The notes beneath the pieces were generated by a model. It searched no databases. It saw only the letters and a program-made list of their open reading frames with translations, and was not told the DNA's origin. Shown piece by piece: positions 6,233-6,320 of a DNA stretch of 6,320 nt; position 1 is the first letter of the stretch, and every line of letters starts with the position of its first letter. Where the stretch lies: contig QHYO01000277.1 in assembly GCA_003224135.1 (NCBI GenBank), positions 1 to 6,320 on the forward strand, read 5' to 3'. A program made the position numbers and the translations under genes. Origin of the DNA: Acidobacteriota bacterium (GTDB lineage Bacteria; Acidobacteriota; Terriglobia; Acidiferrales; UBA7541).

Positions 6233-6320
6233 AACTTGTCATCAAATTCGCAGGTGCGTTGTTAGAAGACAAAGGGACTGTGCAGTCGCTCGCCGGGCAA
6301 ATCGCTTCGCTCGCTAAGCA
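6229..6320 (+). CDS. argB: Acetylglutamate kinase ArgB, N-terminal fragment (cut by right edge)
   Basis: Only 30 full codons are visible, beginning MKLVIKFAGALLED and continuing with TVQSLAGQIASLAKQ. This is the start of the amino-acid kinase fold: the beta-strand VIK with its ATP-phosphate lysine (K6), the glycine-containing loop, ALLED, and the first helix. The enzyme phosphorylates N-acetyl-L-glutamate, making the substrate of ArgC. The start overlaps the argC stop by four bases (ATGA), so translation is probably coupled; GAGGAG at 6209-6214 lies 14 bases upstream. The usual KxGG of the family reads KFAG here, with alanine in place of the first glycine. Position after argC supports the call strongly, but the rest of the gene is outside the window. 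Confidence 0.88.
   Translation, partial: MKLVIKFAGALLEDKGTVQSLAGQIASLAK

Noticed and set aside
1..6320. A search for CRISPR arrays, insertion-sequence ends, tRNA genes and tandem repeats
   Set aside because: No regular repeats, terminal inverted repeats with a transposase, or tRNA-like folds were visible; the window is almost fully occupied by ordinary genes.

Overview
The window is moderately GC-rich Gram-negative chromosomal DNA, and the protein style points most strongly to the Acidobacteriota. The evidence is a very long multi-POTRA outer-membrane barrel protein, an argR-argC-argB order, and a small Cys/His-rich protein. The phylum call rests on recalled family resemblance, not on a search. 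I see no mobile element, CRISPR array, tRNA or rRNA, and nothing that looks like a new defence or mobile system.

Layout. (1) Positions 1-2999, minus strand: one large BamA/TamA-family outer-membrane protein gene with a signal peptide, about seven POTRA modules and a 16-strand-type barrel. It runs off the left edge shortly before its expected C-terminus. The reading frame breaks near 1980, so two open frames together make one gene. The break looks like the loss of roughly 58-61 bases, and a second, in-frame loss is suspected near 2507. (2) Positions 3000-3072: a short divergent promoter region. (3) About 3073-4140, plus strand: a ThiF/MoeB/HesA-family E1-like adenylyltransferase with intact nucleotide-binding and zinc-binding residues. 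(4) 4194-4541, minus strand: a small unnamed protein with a CX4C...CX2H motif, convergent with the E1-like gene. (5) 4542-4725: an intergenic region carrying a good sigma70-type promoter with a strong ARG-box-like palindrome over its -10 element. (6) 4726 to the right edge, plus strand: argR, argC and the start of argB, packed with a 1-base gap and a 4-base overlap.

How the genes work together. argC and argB are consecutive enzymes of arginine synthesis: ArgB phosphorylates N-acetylglutamate and ArgC reduces the product. ArgR is the arginine-sensing repressor. With argR first in the same tight cluster and an ARG-box-like palindrome over the promoter, the simplest reading is an autoregulated arginine operon. 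The left half, covering envelope biogenesis and the E1-like enzyme, is a separate unit with no visible functional tie to arginine synthesis.

The points most worth a second look are the broken POTRA-barrel gene, the argR operator, and an RNA hairpin that could bridge an unusually distant Shine-Dalgarno sequence in argR.
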